Source of the DNA: Bacillota bacterium
GTDB lineage: Bacteria; Bacillota_C; Negativicutes; Sporomusales; Sporomusaceae
NCBI GenBank assembly: GCA_023441125.1
Contig: JAEZQV010000403.1
Coordinates: forward strand, 1 to 8,649
Length of the DNA: 8,649 nucleotides
Direction of reading: 5' to 3'
The translations under genes were made by a program, and so were the position numbers. The notes under the pieces are model-generated. The model made no database searches. It was given only the letters and a program-made list of their open reading frames with translations, and was not told the DNA's origin. Positions 1 through 6,067 of the stretch are shown piece after piece. The number at the start of each line of letters is the position of its first letter. Position 1 is the first letter of the stretch.

Positions 1-149
1 CGCCGAGCCTTTGGCGAAAGCGTAAGCCGATGTTGCCCTTATCCAGGCGAAAGTTATCCTTTCTATCAGGACAATGAAAGGAAAGGCCTCCCTGGCTGGA
101 CTGCCATGAGAGTCCTTCTCACAATCATTGCAAACAGTTGCTCGTTCAT
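1..149. other. Left-edge stretch without a recognised gene, several short stems
   Basis: This stretch lies downstream of the cytochrome b gene. It contains a 7-bp inverted repeat TCCTTTC (57-63) / GAAAGGA (76-82) with a 12-base loop, a 5-bp stem TGAGA/TCTCA (107-111 and 117-121), and a GC-rich part at 1-50 with a GCGAAAGC mini-hairpin. None is followed by a T-run in either direction, so I do not call a terminator for the hydrogenase operon. One frame on each strand, in the same codon register, is free of stops. The plus frame runs from the window edge to TAA at 151-153, and the minus frame runs out of the window. Neither translation resembles a protein I know. A 27-codon minus-strand ORF starts with ATG at 149-147 but has no good ribosome binding site. 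It could be an untranslated leader or structured RNA for a gene outside the window, or the tail of a convergent gene. Confidence 0.4.
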
Positions 150-875
150 TTAATTATGAGCTTTATTTTTAGCAACACCCCTGATCTCGCTTACATCATC
201 AGGCTCTTCCTCCATATACTTAACGCCGGAGAACATGGCTGATACCTCGCCGCCCTTTTCGGTAAAATCAGCTCTAATCGCCATATAAACATGGACAATA
301 ACAAACAGGATGATAAACCAGGCGACAAAATGGTGAATCAAATGAACGGTATATTCATTGATTAACCAGTCGTTAAACGGCCCAAAGATTTTCGCCAGGA
401 AACGGTTGGGCTCCACCCGGTAAAACATAGCAAAGCCGGTTATTGCTTCAATTAAGAACATGAAATATACGGCTAAATAACCTGACCTGGCCAGTGAATT
501 TCTTAGATAAGGCCGGTGCTTGCTGCGCAAAAACATATAATGCAGCTGGGTATCCATAATTCCTGTCCAATACAGCTTGGTCCAAGGTTTAGGCAGCAGC
601 CTGTCGCCGGGATTGATAATGAAACCATAGATGCGGGGGATAAAGGAGATCACAAGGACATAGCCGGCGATAAAATGAATGTACCTTATCACTTCCATTG
701 ACAAAACACTGTTCACGGCAAAAGTAGGCTCCAGGCCCTGTGTTCCCAGGAAAAAGGGATTGCCGATATATAAGCCGGTAAAAAATAATATAAAGGTGCA
801 TATCACCATAACCCAATGGAAAATCCGGGTCCACGGGCTAAATACGTAATAAGCTTTCATAGCGCCTTGACGCAT
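150..875 (-). CDS. hyaC: Ni/Fe-hydrogenase, b-type cytochrome subunit
   Basis: This is the integral membrane di-haem cytochrome b that anchors the hydrogenase dimer and passes electrons from its small subunit to menaquinone. The 241-residue protein fits the HyaC/CybH family in length. Four hydrophobic segments are visible, at about residues 18-37, 60-86, 131-153 and 177-202. Candidate haem-ligand histidines lie in or beside them: H20 in FHW, H67 in the second segment, H178/H181/H182 and H195 in the fourth. The start at 875 follows AAAGGAGG (886-893) at a 10-base gap. The next ATG, five codons in, would be too far from that site. It is the last gene of the hydrogenase operon, 20 bases after the large subunit. 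The usual next gene, a maturation protease, is not seen before the window edge. Family assignment is firm; which histidines bind haem is inferred from family pattern. The symbols hydC or cybH are also used. Confidence 0.93.
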   Translation of the reverse strand: MRQGAMKAYYVFSPWTRIFHWVMVICTFILFFTGLYIGNPFFLGTQGLEPTFAVNSVLSMEVIRYIHFIAGYVLVISFIPRIYGFIINPGDRLLPKPWTKLYWTGIMDTQLHYMFLRSKHRPYLRNSLARSGYLAVYFMFLIEAITGFAMFYRVEPNRFLAKIFGPFNDWLINEYTVHLIHHFVAWFIILFVIVHVYMAIRADFTEKGGEVSAMFSGVKYMEEEPDDVSEIRGVAKNKAHN

Positions 876-885
876 GACCGGTATT

Positions 886-893
886 CCTCCTTT
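886..893 (-). promoter_or_regulatory. Ribosome binding site of the cytochrome b gene
   Basis: AAAGGAGG lies 10 bases before the ATG at 875 and begins just after the large-subunit stop codon (898-896). It supports the upstream of two possible ATG starts. Confidence 0.75.
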
Positions 894-895
894 TT

Positions 896-2788
896 TTACA
901 AATACGGGTCGGTGCGGACTACTGCAAGTTCCTTGCCGGTTTGGTCATACAAATGGGTGGCACAGGCCAGGCAAGGGTCGAATGAATGAATAACCCGCAG
1001 TATCTCGAGCGGCTTGTCGGCAACCTTTACTTTGGTTTCCATCATACCGGCTTCATAAGCGCCGTAGCCGGCTTTTCCGTCCCGGGGGCAGGCATTCCAG
1101 GTGGAAGGAACAACGGCCTGATAATTTTCTATTTTACCGTTTTTAATTGTCACCCAATGGCTAAGGCCCCCGCGCGGGGCTTCATGCACGCCGACTCCTT
1201 TCGCTTCTTTCGGCCAGGTGGCGGGATCCCAGGTGGCGGTATTGGCTACGGCAGTATCACCGGCCTTGATGTTGGTCAGCAGTTTGTCTAAGAAATATTT
1301 ATTGATATACGCACTTAGCTGGGCATCCAGGCCACGGGCCGCCGTACGCCCAACTGTGCTTGGCAGCCATTTTTCCGGCGGCAGATTCAGCGCCTTGGAC
1401 ACGGCGTCAATCTGATCGACAATCATTTTTTCCGCCCAGGTAGGCTGCGGCAAAATACCTTGTTTAACCTTGGTATACACGACAATATATTTAGCCAAAG
1501 GACCAACCTCTGCCGTCTTGCCATTCCATTTTGGTGTCTTCACCCAGGAATATTTACCAGCTTCATCAAGATACTTCCAGTTTGTCTTAGTTCCTTCTTT
1601 TGGTCCGGTATACTGGGGTGAAGTGACGCCGCTCCAGGGGTGAAGATCCTTGCCTGCTTCCGGATAGCCGTACCAGGCATGTTCAACCCCTTCTGCCAAT
1701 ACATTGGGATCGGCTAAATCTTTGCCTTCCAGCGGGTGGAAAACCGCCTGCGCTACCCCTTGACCGAAGTTTTCCACAACCCCATTGGAACGGACTAACA
1801 GATTTTTAAAATAATCGCCGTTGGCGACCCCGCTGTAGCGTTCATCAGGGTAATCGCCGAAAGAAAGTACCCGTTGCGCGGCCAAACCACCGCCGTCTGT
1901 ATAGCCGGCTTTGACAAACAGGTCACCAATTACTAGCAAATCAGGTATGTAAAAATTATTAACCAGATCAATCCCTAAATTGATGGAAGTATCCACCAGT
2001 GCCAGGCGTTCGGTATTAACAGGAGCATTCATATCATTTACGGAAATTGAGCAGGGCATCCCGCCGACAAGATAGTGCGGATGAGGATTCTTCCCGCCGA
2101 AAACCAGATGAGAATAAACCAGTTCACGCTGGCGGTCAAGCATATTCAAATAGTGCGACACCGCCATAAGATGCGCTTCCGGCGGCAATACATCGTAGTC
2201 CGGGTGGTCCCAGTAATGGCCGGCAAAAATCCCCAGCTGCCCGCTTTCAACAATGGCCTTGATTTTATCCTGAATCTGCCGGAAATAAGCAGTGGTGGCT
2301 TTGGGGAAATCCTTGGCATAGGCACTGGTGGCAAAAGCCACCGGCCCCGTAAGCTTCAGGCTGTAATTCTCCAAAACCGTATTCTGGAGGGCGGCCGTCG
2401 CTGCCGGATCGGCTTTCAGCGCCGCCACCGGGCTAACCCAGTCCAGGGCATGCAAGTGATAAAAATGCACAAGATGATCATGTACTGTTTGGGAAGCGGC
2501 AATGATATTGCGTATATAATTAGCGTTCTTGGGTATTTCAATGCCCAGAGCGTCTTCCACAGCCCGTAAATTTCCCAGCGCATGTACAGTGGTACACACA
2601 CCGCAGATGCGCTGAGCGAACAGCCAGGAATCCCGCGGGTCCCGGCCTTTCAGTATCAGTTCAATCCCCCGCCAGGCTGTGCCGCTGGAGAGCGCGTCTT
2701 CGACTTTACCGGTAGCTTCGTCCACTTTTATCTCAACCCGCAGGTGGCCTTCAATCCGGTTTATTGGATCAACAACAATGCGTTTCAT
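896..2788 (-). CDS. hyaB: [NiFe]-hydrogenase large (catalytic) subunit, group 1 uptake type
   Basis: This is the catalytic subunit of a membrane-bound hydrogenase. Its NiFe(CN)2CO centre splits H2. The 630-residue protein has both nickel-binding motifs: the N-terminal L1 motif RICGVC with C62 and C65, and the C-terminal L2 motif DPCLAC with C606 and C609, followed by ATH. The precursor continues for 18 residues after H612, which is the usual site cut by a HyaD/HybD-type endopeptidase after nickel insertion. The protein is therefore made as an unprocessed precursor, and the protease must be encoded elsewhere. It has no signal peptide of its own, and the family is exported by riding on the Tat signal of the small subunit. 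The start at 2788 is set by GAGGAGG (2799-2805), 22 bases after the small-subunit stop. At 630 residues it is somewhat longer than many relatives. Which subgroup of group 1 it belongs to needs a tree. Confidence 0.97.
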   Translation of the reverse strand: MKRIVVDPINRIEGHLRVEIKVDEATGKVEDALSSGTAWRGIELILKGRDPRDSWLFAQRICGVCTTVHALGNLRAVEDALGIEIPKNANYIRNIIAASQTVHDHLVHFYHLHALDWVSPVAALKADPAATAALQNTVLENYSLKLTGPVAFATSAYAKDFPKATTAYFRQIQDKIKAIVESGQLGIFAGHYWDHPDYDVLPPEAHLMAVSHYLNMLDRQRELVYSHLVFGGKNPHPHYLVGGMPCSISVNDMNAPVNTERLALVDTSINLGIDLVNNFYIPDLLVIGDLFVKAGYTDGGGLAAQRVLSFGDYPDERYSGVANGDYFKNLLVRSNGVVENFGQGVAQAVFHPLEGKDLADPNVLAEGVEHAWYGYPEAGKDLHPWSGVTSPQYTGPKEGTKTNWKYLDEAGKYSWVKTPKWNGKTAEVGPLAKYIVVYTKVKQGILPQPTWAEKMIVDQIDAVSKALNLPPEKWLPSTVGRTAARGLDAQLSAYINKYFLDKLLTNIKAGDTAVANTATWDPATWPKEAKGVGVHEAPRGGLSHWVTIKNGKIENYQAVVPSTWNACPRDGKAGYGAYEAGMMETKVKVADKPLEILRVIHSFDPCLACATHLYDQTGKELAVVRTDPYL

Positions 2789-2798
2789 TTAAGCCGTT

Positions 2799-2805
2799 CC
2801 TCCTC
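2799..2805 (-). promoter_or_regulatory. Ribosome binding site of the hydrogenase large subunit
   Basis: GAGGAGG lies in the 22-base gap between the small- and large-subunit genes, 10 bases before the ATG at 2788. It fixes that start. Confidence 0.75.
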
Positions 2806-2810
2806 GTCCG

Positions 2811-3941
2811 CTATTGGTTATCCTGGTCATGCTCAGCCTTTTGTTCATCAGCGCCTTCCGGCGCTTTTTCCGTTTTAGCCTCATGCATTTTATGCTGCAC
2901 ATAAGAGGCTATGCCGTGAGTAACTACGCCGGCGGTAGTCAATCCAGCCAGGATAGCGCCAATTTTGTCAGCGCTGGCAATAGTATTGGGCACAGGAATA
3001 TTAGGCAGGCGTTCATAGAATGGATCATTATCCCAAAAGTTGTTGGCGGCACAGGCCACACAGGGCGCCCCGGACTGAATTGGATAACTCATACCGTTCC
3101 ACCAGCGCATATTGCCGCAGGAATTATACGCTTCCGGTCCCCGGCAGCCTACCTTGTACAAACACCAGCCGGCCTTACTGGCAATATCGTCAAATTTCTC
3201 AACGAACATGCCTGAATCAAAAAACGGACGCCGATAACAAGTATCATGGATGCGATTACCGAAAAATTGCTTGGGTCGCCCTTGATTATCAACCGGCGGC
3301 AGCTGACCAAACAGAACATAGTGCATTACCGTACCGGTCAGAACTTCGGGAATTGGCGGACAGCCTGGGACTTTCACAATAGGCTTGCCACGAACCGCTT
3401 CGCTGACGGCCACCGATTTGGTAGGATTGGGCCTGGCCGCCTGAATACCGCCCCAGGCGGCACAGGAGCCATTTTCAATAATGGCGGCGGCGTTTTGCGC
3501 CACGTGTTTTAGCGTTTCCAGTATGGGTTTGCCGCCGACCATGCAATAGATACCGTCTTCGGCGACAGGAACAGCTCCTTCGAAAATCAGGAGATACTGG
3601 CCGGCATACGTTTTAATGGTCTCCTCCAGATGATGCTCCAGCGGTTCACCGGCAGCGGCTGCCAATACATCCATATATTCCAGTGCAATCATGTTGAGTA
3701 CCAGATCAGAAGTCAGCGGTGACTGGGAACGGATAAAGGATTCGTCACAACCTGTACACTCGTGCCCGTGCAGCCAAATGACCGGTACCAGCGGTTTTTT
3801 TTCAGCCGCTTCAATTACCTGCGGTATTAACTCGGTGGATAGGCCCATCATACTGGTCAAAGCCACACAAGTTTTAAGGAAATCACGTCTGCTAAGATTT
3901 TTCTTCTGAAACAACCCCCAAAGAGTATCCCGTTTTTCCAT
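2811..3941 (-). CDS. hyaA: [NiFe]-hydrogenase small (FeS, electron transfer) subunit with Tat signal
   Basis: This subunit carries electrons from the NiFe site to the cytochrome b through three FeS clusters. Residues 17-21 (SRRDF) are a twin-arginine motif, and the signal peptide ends near residue 45. All cluster ligands can be placed: proximal 4Fe-4S C62, C65, C160, C194; distal 4Fe-4S H232, C235, C260, C266; medial 3Fe-4S C275, C294, C297. Every ligand is exactly 45 residues beyond the mature numbering I recall for E. coli Hyd-1, so the core has no insertions or deletions between ligands. The two extra cysteines that make Hyd-1 oxygen tolerant are glycines here (G64, G165). A hydrophobic segment at about 326-348 is the membrane anchor that meets the cytochrome b, and a charged tail of about 26 residues follows. 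This is the first gene of the hydrogenase operon; its ATG is preceded by a G-rich ribosome binding site. Confidence 0.97.
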   Translation of the reverse strand: MEKRDTLWGLFQKKNLSRRDFLKTCVALTSMMGLSTELIPQVIEAAEKKPLVPVIWLHGHECTGCDESFIRSQSPLTSDLVLNMIALEYMDVLAAAAGEPLEHHLEETIKTYAGQYLLIFEGAVPVAEDGIYCMVGGKPILETLKHVAQNAAAIIENGSCAAWGGIQAARPNPTKSVAVSEAVRGKPIVKVPGCPPIPEVLTGTVMHYVLFGQLPPVDNQGRPKQFFGNRIHDTCYRRPFFDSGMFVEKFDDIASKAGWCLYKVGCRGPEAYNSCGNMRWWNGMSYPIQSGAPCVACAANNFWDNDPFYERLPNIPVPNTIASADKIGAILAGLTTAGVVTHGIASYVQHKMHEAKTEKAPEGADEQKAEHDQDNQ

Positions 3942-3944
3942 AGT

Positions 3945-3954
3945 CGCCCCCCTT
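3945..3954 (-). promoter_or_regulatory. Ribosome binding site of the hydrogenase small subunit
   Basis: Read on the minus strand this is TAAGGGGGGC, just upstream of the ATG at 3941. The AAGGGGG core is a slightly unusual, G-rich Shine-Dalgarno. No other in-frame start fits it. Confidence 0.6.
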
Positions 3955-4077
3955 AATGCATCATGTAATTATTCTTAGTAGATTATTCTGCTTAATCTTC
4001 CAGTTTCCTGTTATATATTTAAAATATTCACTAAAGTTTTGTATTTTTTTACATTCCGCCGGTTTAGACTAACAAGC
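3955..4077 (-). promoter_or_regulatory. AT-rich leader and probable promoter region of the hydrogenase operon
   Basis: This is the part of the 239-base gap between nrfA and the hydrogenase that follows the nrfA terminator. It is strikingly AT-rich compared with the genes. A TATAAC hexamer (4010-4015, minus strand), one mismatch from the -10 consensus, lies about 70 bases before the start codon, but I see no good -35 box at 16-18 bases. A dyad AGATTA-N7-TAATCT (3980-3998) lies between it and the start codon and could be an operator. I found no convincing FNR, CRP or sigma-54 site. The promoter is likely here because of the terminator upstream, but its exact position is not shown. Confidence 0.4.
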
Positions 4078-4147
4078 AAAAAAATAAAATTGCCACCCCC
4101 GTTGACAATGACATACCGTTGCGGTCATGACAAACGCGGAGTGGCAA
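4078..4147 (-). terminator. Rho-independent terminator after nrfA
   Basis: On the minus strand, TTGCCAC (4147-4141) pairs with GTGGCAA (4096-4090), and the stem continues imperfectly inward through TCC/GGG and CGTT/AACG pairs. It is followed at once by TTTTATTTTTTT (4089-4078). A long hairpin plus U-tract about 33 bases after the nrfA stop is a standard intrinsic terminator. It separates the nrfHA unit from the hydrogenase operon. No T-run follows in the plus direction, so it acts one way. Confidence 0.85.
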
Positions 4148-4180
4148 GGGCTTCTGCTGCCTAGCCGGCAGGGTTGGCCG

Positions 4181-5467
4181 CTATAGGGAATTGGTGCCGG
4201 CTGCTTTGTTGGCAGCATCAATCGACTGATGAGCCAGGTCAACGGCCTGTCCTAAAGTATTTAGCTCCTGGACAGGATTATGAAAGCCCATACTATTGGC
4301 GGCAGCCACATAATCCCAATACCATTGAGCCCGGCGCAGAAGTTCCCGCGCATTGGTCAGTTCAGCCTGATCTGCGGCATTAGCAGTAGCGGCCTTTTGG
4401 ATTGCTCCGTGTGCTCTGGCGATTTGTTGACCGGCTGTATGCTGCAGCTGCCAGACATTATCCTGGGTAGCCTTAACCTGGCTGAACAACATTTCTTTTC
4501 CCTGGGTATGACAGGGAGAACAAGACTCATTAATCGTCTTGAGCGGGCTTGTTATCCAGTGTGATGTATACTTTTGCCCGTTCTGGCGCATGTAGGGCAT
4601 ATGGCAGTCGGCACAAGAGACTCCGGACCGGCCATGTACGCCATTCTGCCATTCTTCATAATCAGGGTGCTGGGCCTTTAATACCGGCACACCGGAATCA
4701 GGCTGCACAAAGTCTTGGGCGAACCCATTGGGTTTTGTCGCATAATATTCATACATTTGCTGTGGTGTCAGCCCTTTATCCCAGGGAAAGATGACTTTAG
4801 ATGTATTAGGCTCAAAATAGTATTCCGAGTGGCACTGGGCACACACGTAGCTGCGCATTTCCTCCCGGCTGGCCTTGGTCACATCAATCCCCCGTCTTTG
4901 CATGCCTTCGATAAAGGCAGGATTAATAACCCGCAGCCCCATAGTTTCCGGATCATGGCAATTGGCGCAGTTGACCGGGTATTTGGCCTTGTCCATGGTC
5001 TCGAGCAGCGGCTGATTGGCGTAAGCCCAGCCTTTTTCCTTGTACAGCTGCTCAATATACGGCGTTTTACAGGTAATGCAGGCTGCCTTGGCAGCTGGTC
5101 CAATCCGTTTGGACTCCCTTAAATCATCCATAGCATAAGGATGCCCGCGATCTTCGGTGTAATCCTTGCTAAACGGATTGCCTTTAAAATTCGTATATAA
5201 CTCAGGCTGCATTTCGGCTTTTTGCACCTTGATACTGCCGCCATACCCGGTTGGCGAAGGCGCCATTTCCAGATTCTTTTTGTAGCCGGCATATTGCAGC
5301 GGATAGTTTTTCCCCCAGGCTTCAGTATCATATTCACCAGCCGGAATTTTTACGAGCTGGACGGTGGACTGCGGTTTAAACAACCAGACCCGGCTAATCA
5401 CTACGCCGGCAAACACCACTGCCAAAGCTAAAAATGCTGCCAGTGCTTTTTGCGATTTATTCAACAC
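4181..5467 (-). CDS. nrfA: Ammonia-forming cytochrome c nitrite reductase (pentahaem, catalytic subunit)
   Basis: This enzyme reduces nitrite to ammonium with six electrons at the outer face of the membrane. Numbered from the GTG start (428 residues), five haem motifs are present: the catalytic CITCK (C130, C133, K134, lysine ligand), then CANCH (C167-H171), CAQCH (C209-H213), CADCH (C285-H289) and CSPCH (C316-H320). Active-site candidates are the arginine of RGH (R107), Y217 or neighbouring Y216 in EYYF, and H278. E215, K264 and Q266 match the calcium-site pattern of calcium-containing NrfA. One hydrophobic segment at about 6-26 has no clear cleavage site, so it may be an uncleaved anchor. 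I chose GTG at 5467 because AGGAGG (5474-5479) lies 6 bases before it; TTG at 5464 is also possible, and ATG at 5488 lies upstream of that site. The gene overlaps the end of nrfH by 11 bases, which suggests translational coupling. Confidence 0.97.
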   Translation of the reverse strand: MLNKSQKALAAFLALAVVFAGVVISRVWLFKPQSTVQLVKIPAGEYDTEAWGKNYPLQYAGYKKNLEMAPSPTGYGGSIKVQKAEMQPELYTNFKGNPFSKDYTEDRGHPYAMDDLRESKRIGPAAKAACITCKTPYIEQLYKEKGWAYANQPLLETMDKAKYPVNCANCHDPETMGLRVINPAFIEGMQRRGIDVTKASREEMRSYVCAQCHSEYYFEPNTSKVIFPWDKGLTPQQMYEYYATKPNGFAQDFVQPDSGVPVLKAQHPDYEEWQNGVHGRSGVSCADCHMPYMRQNGQKYTSHWITSPLKTINESCSPCHTQGKEMLFSQVKATQDNVWQLQHTAGQQIARAHGAIQKAATANAADQAELTNARELLRRAQWYWDYVAAANSMGFHNPVQELNTLGQAVDLAHQSIDAANKAAGTNSL

Positions 5468-5930
5468 GGATTCCCTCCTTGACGACAACTTGATTATGGA
5501 TCATGCCGCGGTGGCATTTGGTACATTCCTGGCCGCCGGCCGCCATGAAGGTATTGCCCACAGTATAGGCATGACAGCGCAAGCAGTTGCTGTTCACAAT
5601 ACTGTTCCCTTTGGCACTGATTTGAATTGTATCAGGATAATCGCGCAAAAACTCATGATAGGTGTCATGCATCCCGGTCTGCCCCTTAACCAGCAGCTTA
5701 TTGACGATGTTTTCCTGGGGCAAATGACAATCGCCGCAGGTAAATTGCCGGTGATTGGAAACCTGCCAGGTAGCTGCGACCTGCTGCATAGAGTGACAAC
5801 TGCTGCAAAAAGAGGCCTTATCCGCATAAGCTATGCCGCCGCCGGCTATGGCTAACCCGGCCACGGCCGCCAATGCGCCTAGCAGGATGAGCTTAAGCGT
5901 ATTTTTTTCCAGATACTGTTTCCATTCCAA
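5457..5930 (-). CDS. nrfH: Cytochrome c nitrite reductase small subunit, tetrahaem quinol dehydrogenase
   Basis: NrfH of the NapC/NirT family takes electrons from menaquinol and hands them to NrfA in a membrane-bound complex. From the TTG start the protein has 157 residues, normal for NrfH. A single N-terminal hydrophobic segment (about 12-34) is the anchor. Four CxxCH haem motifs follow: CSSCH (C42-H46), CGDCH, CLRCH and CTKCH. M48, two residues after the first motif, matches the methionine ligand of the quinol-side haem in NrfH. I chose TTG at 5930 because GGGAGG (5939-5944) is placed 8 bases ahead. An in-frame ATG at 5975 would add 15 residues but lacks a ribosome binding site, and the longest reading begins with TTG inside a hairpin loop. 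It lies 137 bases after nirJ2. Confidence 0.95.
   Translation of the reverse strand: MEWKQYLEKNTLKLILLGALAAVAGLAIAGGGIAYADKASFCSSCHSMQQVAATWQVSNHRQFTCGDCHLPQENIVNKLLVKGQTGMHDTYHEFLRDYPDTIQISAKGNSIVNSNCLRCHAYTVGNTFMAAGGQECTKCHRGMIHNQVVVKEGIRVE
5474..5479 (-). promoter_or_regulatory. Ribosome binding site of nrfA inside the end of nrfH
   Basis: AGGAGG is embedded in the last codons of nrfH, 6 bases before GTG (5467) and 9 bases before TTG (5464). It favours these over the upstream ATG at 5488. Confidence 0.75.
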
Positions 5931-5938
5931 ACGAAGCA

Positions 5939-5944
5939 CCTCCC
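5939..5944 (-). promoter_or_regulatory. Ribosome binding site that sets the TTG start of nrfH
   Basis: GGGAGG lies 8 bases before TTG at 5930. It is the only good Shine-Dalgarno before the hydrophobic anchor, and it would be inside the protein if the ATG at 5975 were used. Confidence 0.7.
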
Positions 5945-6010
5945 GCTCCGGGCGTGATCTACCGCTATTCTGCATTATTAGATTGCCATTATTGGAAAGG
6001 TTTATGCGCC

Positions 6011-6063
6011 AGAATGCAAAGAAGGAATTGCCACGCAACGTGGCAATTCCTTCTTTGCATTTT
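6011..6063. repeat. Perfect 23-bp inverted repeat (hairpin) between nirJ2 and nrfH
   Basis: Bases 6013-6035 are the exact reverse complement of 6039-6061, with a 3-base loop (6036-6038). One G-T and one A-T pair extend the stem to 6011 and 6063. The stem begins 4 bases after the nirJ2 stop. Neither strand shows a true U-tract, though the arm holds CCTTCTTT, which could serve as a poor tract if only the inner stem forms. It may be a terminator or attenuator, an mRNA processing or stability stem that separates nirJ2 from nrfHA expression, or less likely a DNA operator. The structure is certain; the role is not. Confidence 0.9.
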
Positions 6064-6067
6064 GTCC

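Noticed and set aside
1..112. Plus-strand resemblance to a molybdenum cofactor riboswitch (CCAGGCGAAAG ... GGCCTCCC ... CTGGACTGCC)
   Set aside because: The similarity is to remembered blocks only, I could not build the full fold, and on the plus strand it would run into the antisense of the hydrogenase operon with no gene to control. A covariance search would decide.
65..149. Minus-strand ORF of 27 codons starting one base after the cytochrome b stop
   Set aside because: No ribosome binding site at a good distance, no recognisable motif, and it does not resemble a hydrogenase maturation protease.
1..153. Plus-strand frame of 50 codons ending at 151-153 as the tail of a convergent gene
   Set aside because: The translation matches no family I know and the opposite strand is equally open in the same register; not enough to call a gene.
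2075..2569. Plus-strand open frame of 164 codons opposite the hydrogenase large subunit
   Set aside because: A shadow of the conserved minus-strand gene; no homology, no ribosome binding context. Other plus-strand frames over the genes were dropped for the same reason.
4060..4100. Sigma-54 promoter (GG-N10-GC) before the hydrogenase operon
   Set aside because: The TGGC and TTGC words near the nrfA terminator are 15 bases apart, not the required 10.
5457..6038. Long 193-residue reading of nrfH
   Set aside because: It starts with TTG in the loop of the hairpin without a ribosome binding site, and the first 36 residues precede the normal NrfH anchor. TTG at 5930 with GGGAGG is better.
6011..6063. 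Classical rho-independent terminator call for the 23-bp hairpin
   Set aside because: No U-tract follows on the minus strand (CTGG follows) and only TTTT on the plus strand; kept as an inverted repeat of unknown role.
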